Shown: positions 44,931 to 46,489 of the stretch, piece by piece
Layout of the letters: every line of letters starts with the position of its first letter
How positions within the stretch are numbered: position 1 is the stretch's first letter
Assembly (NCBI GenBank): GCA_002774795.1
Contig: PCYI01000001.1
Location: forward strand, 12,116 to 58,604
DNA length: 46,489 nt
Source of the DNA: Candidatus Vogelbacteria bacterium CG10_big_fil_rev_8_21_14_0_10_51_16
Lineage (GTDB): Bacteria; Patescibacteriota; Minisyncoccia; Phycocordibacterales; JACRKE01
Direction of reading: 5' to 3'
Translations under genes and position numbers: made by a program
Notes under the pieces: model-generated
What the model was told of the DNA's origin: nothing
What the model saw: only the letters and a program-made list of their open reading frames with translations
Databases searched by the model: none

Positions 44931-46100
44931 TTATGCAGTACGACGAATCGTCCAAAGGTACGAGCCACCCAAGATTCCCGCAAGCAAGGCTAGCAAAATC
45001 AAGGGTAACATTTCACGCACCCCTCCGCCGGCTCCCGTATTTGGGATACCGGGCAAATCATCTCCGGTTCCCGCCGCGGCGAGTACGGTTACAGCACATG
45101 AGTCACTCTGCCCGGCACTCGTAACTGTTACCAAACTCACCGTCGGTGTCCCGTAGGTCACCGTAAACTGCGCGCCATTCGGGTCGGTGATGATTAAGTC
45201 CGCCGAAGACCAGGTGTAGGTTCCATTTCCTCCGGAACCAGTGAGTGTCACCGGTTGGCCAACCAAAGTTGTGATAGCTTTCGGGCTACAAGCAACAGGA
45301 ACGAAGGCCCCCGGAGCCGGCTCGAAGTCATAAGTGGTAAGCGCGGTCGTGGTTGCTCCTGAAGAGAAGACAGCCTGACCCAGAGTTATATTGTCGACAT
45401 TGCCGACAAAGTTTGCCCAAGGCGCACCACAACCGGACGCAAGCCTAAGAGCTCCAGTACTGTTTTGACCGTTGTTTATAATCCTAGAGTTTGGCTGAGC
45501 CGAAAGATAGGCTCCGATAGATTTTACTCCAACCCCCGCAGTAGCACCCGCTATGCCGTTTGCCGACCACCAACCTCCAGTACGAGCGTTCCACTCCTGC
45601 CAGATTCCAGACATCACGCTACCTTGCATGGGCAAACCGGTAAGCGAGCTATTCTGGAAGGCCGGCTCGAAGACAAGCTGGTCGTCCACGATGCCATCGT
45701 TGTTGTGGTCAATGTTCAGGATCACGTATGGCGCTTGACTACCCTGTCCCGGAGTCTCAATAAAGGTCGCATACCGAAGGTCGGTAATATTTTCCAGGCG
45801 CACTCCATTCCAATTCATCTGACCAAGAGCTTGACGCGAGTTGCCATTTAAGCCAACTCTCTGCTCCAAACTTCCAACACCGAGGGGTGTCGTTCCCGGA
45901 CCCACTTCAAACGCCTGTGCCCCGGTGAGAGAGGTGGCGCTACAGGCATCGGCCTGGAATAGCCATCCCTGTTGTCCGCCGCTGTTCACGTTGACGGTGG
46001 CCGCCTGTGCCGGTAGAGCCGCCGTGAGCGAGAGCAAGCCGCCGACCACAAACGTCGCCACTAGGCCACTCAACCACTGTTTTTGTTTCTGTGTGTTCAT
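44931..46100 (-). CDS. Surface protein with signal peptide and IPNTG sorting-like tail
   Basis: 389 aa. The signal peptide is LSGLVATFVVGGLLSLTAAL with likely cleavage at AQA/ATV. The middle (GWLFQADACSATSLTGAQAF, ATFIETPGQGSQAPYVILNI, DHNNDGIVDDQLVFEP, WNARTGGWWSANGIAG) has a beta-rich, secreted look. A second domain of about 85 residues (SPKAITTLVGQPVTLTGSGG, NGTYTWSSADLIITD) resembles Ig-like surface repeats. The C-terminus is LPGIPNTGAGGG (IPNTG at 352-356), then LPLILLALLAGILGGSYLW and IRRTA: motif, TM segment, basic tail, as in sortase substrates. The start ATG 46100 has a -10-like TACTAT 8 bp upstream and no SD. Confidence 0.82.
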   Translation of the reverse strand: MNTQKQKQWLSGLVATFVVGGLLSLTAALPAQAATVNVNSGGQQGWLFQADACSATSLTGAQAFEVGPGTTPLGVGSLEQRVGLNGNSRQALGQMNWNGVRLENITDLRYATFIETPGQGSQAPYVILNIDHNNDGIVDDQLVFEPAFQNSSLTGLPMQGSVMSGIWQEWNARTGGWWSANGIAGATAGVGVKSIGAYLSAQPNSRIINNGQNSTGALRLASGCGAPWANFVGNVDNITLGQAVFSSGATTTALTTYDFEPAPGAFVPVACSPKAITTLVGQPVTLTGSGGNGTYTWSSADLIITDPNGAQFTVTYGTPTVSLVTVTSAGQSDSCAVTVLAAAGTGDDLPGIPNTGAGGGVREMLPLILLALLAGILGGSYLWTIRRTA

Positions 46101-46489
46101 AATTCACTATAGTATTTAACTGATAAACTGGTATTATCATCGACCTCAAACTCGGCGCCGTGATACAGTCGAGCTTGCGTAATACTTGTACATGATGACG
46201 AAGCGCAACAGGCATACTTACCGTCACTCACACAGCGAACACATACTCCAGAATGGTCAAAGAAAACATCTCGGCCAACAGATGACACAGTAAAGACCGG
46301 TTTTAATGCCGGTTTATTGAAGAAAACAAAAAAAGTCCGAGATAAGACTGTAGAAAAAGTAAGCACCCTACAGGGCGAGTCCTCTATTTGAAAGACAAAC
46401 AAGGAGACGTGTCGTAAAAACGTCACACAAGCACGAAATCATAAAGCTGGACTCTTCGGAGTTTCTTGGGGTATTAAGTGTGGTTGCTC
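46101..46489. other. Terminal non-coding stretch upstream of the surface protein gene
   Basis: No confident gene. A minus-strand frame (46097-46426) overlaps the next ATG by ATGA but has no recognisable family, a Phe/Cys/Ser-rich composition and a T-run in its middle. Short CCGG inverted words occur near 46298-46313. This may be an extended leader region; the window ends here. Confidence 0.4.

Noticed and set aside
46097..46426. Minus-strand frame with ATGA overlap to the surface protein gene
   Set aside because: The overlap is suggestive, but composition (Phe, Cys, Ser), a T-run inside and lack of any family or SD argue against a gene. Kept only as a possibility.

Overview
The window reads as a chromosomal segment of a Candidate Phyla Radiation (Patescibacteria, Parcubacteria-like) bacterium. 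This is inferred from compact housekeeping genes (RpoB about 1062 aa, RpoC 1224 aa, ThrRS without a TGS domain, a 723-aa SMC), many small membrane proteins of the kind common in that group, start codons mostly lacking Shine-Dalgarno (SD) sequences, and short intergenic regions full of small repeats. The standard code is used (TGA is a stop). No rRNA, tRNA, CRISPR array, transposase or phage gene was found.

Layout. 0.1-2.1 kb (minus): ECF sigma factor overlapping a DUF5667-like membrane protein. 2.3-5.8 kb: small membrane protein, SAM methyltransferase, an orphan gene (minus), tgt and an MGMT-type DNA repair gene. 5.9-8.7 kb (minus): GC-rich secreted orphan, YtxH-like protein, small membrane protein and an SLT-type lytic transglycosylase with a long structured leader. 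9.2-10.6 kb: Fe/Mn SOD plus a membrane-anchored DsbA-like oxidoreductase. 10.7-21.1 kb (minus): rpoB-rpoC-dnaG-rpoD. 21.4-23.7 kb (minus): rpsP-khpA-trmD, carrying two copies of a 162-bp structured repeat. 23.8-26.2 kb: small orphan and rnr. 26.4-31.0 kb (minus): rpmF, a nusB-Nudix fusion, rnc and a zinc-hook SMC. 31.2-33.5 kb (minus): GC-rich membrane orphan flanked by inverted repeats, and rnhB. 33.6-40.2 kb (plus): small orphan, dnaE, thrS with a threonine-codon attenuator, and an anchored protein. 40.2-42.3 kb: a DUF3095 gene fragment, a Phd/PemK-type toxin-antitoxin pair and the intact DUF3095 gene. 42.3-43.6 kb (minus): guanylate-kinase-like gene and a short-chain dehydrogenase. 44.1-46.1 kb (minus): a sortase and an IPNTG-type surface protein.

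Themes. (1) thrS has a nearly textbook leader-peptide attenuator: a 17-aa peptide with 9 Thr codons, an antiterminator starting at its stop codon, and an overlapping intrinsic terminator. (2) Several dispersed repeat families fill the intergenic gaps, and some lie in frame inside the coding sequences of tgt, trmD and dnaE. (3) Five genes with no recognisable family have strong SD sequences, mostly with strong terminators, unlike the mostly SD-less, near-leaderless housekeeping genes. (4) The SMC protein carries a Rad50-like CxxC hook where a hinge would be expected. All homology calls come from reading motifs; no database search was run.
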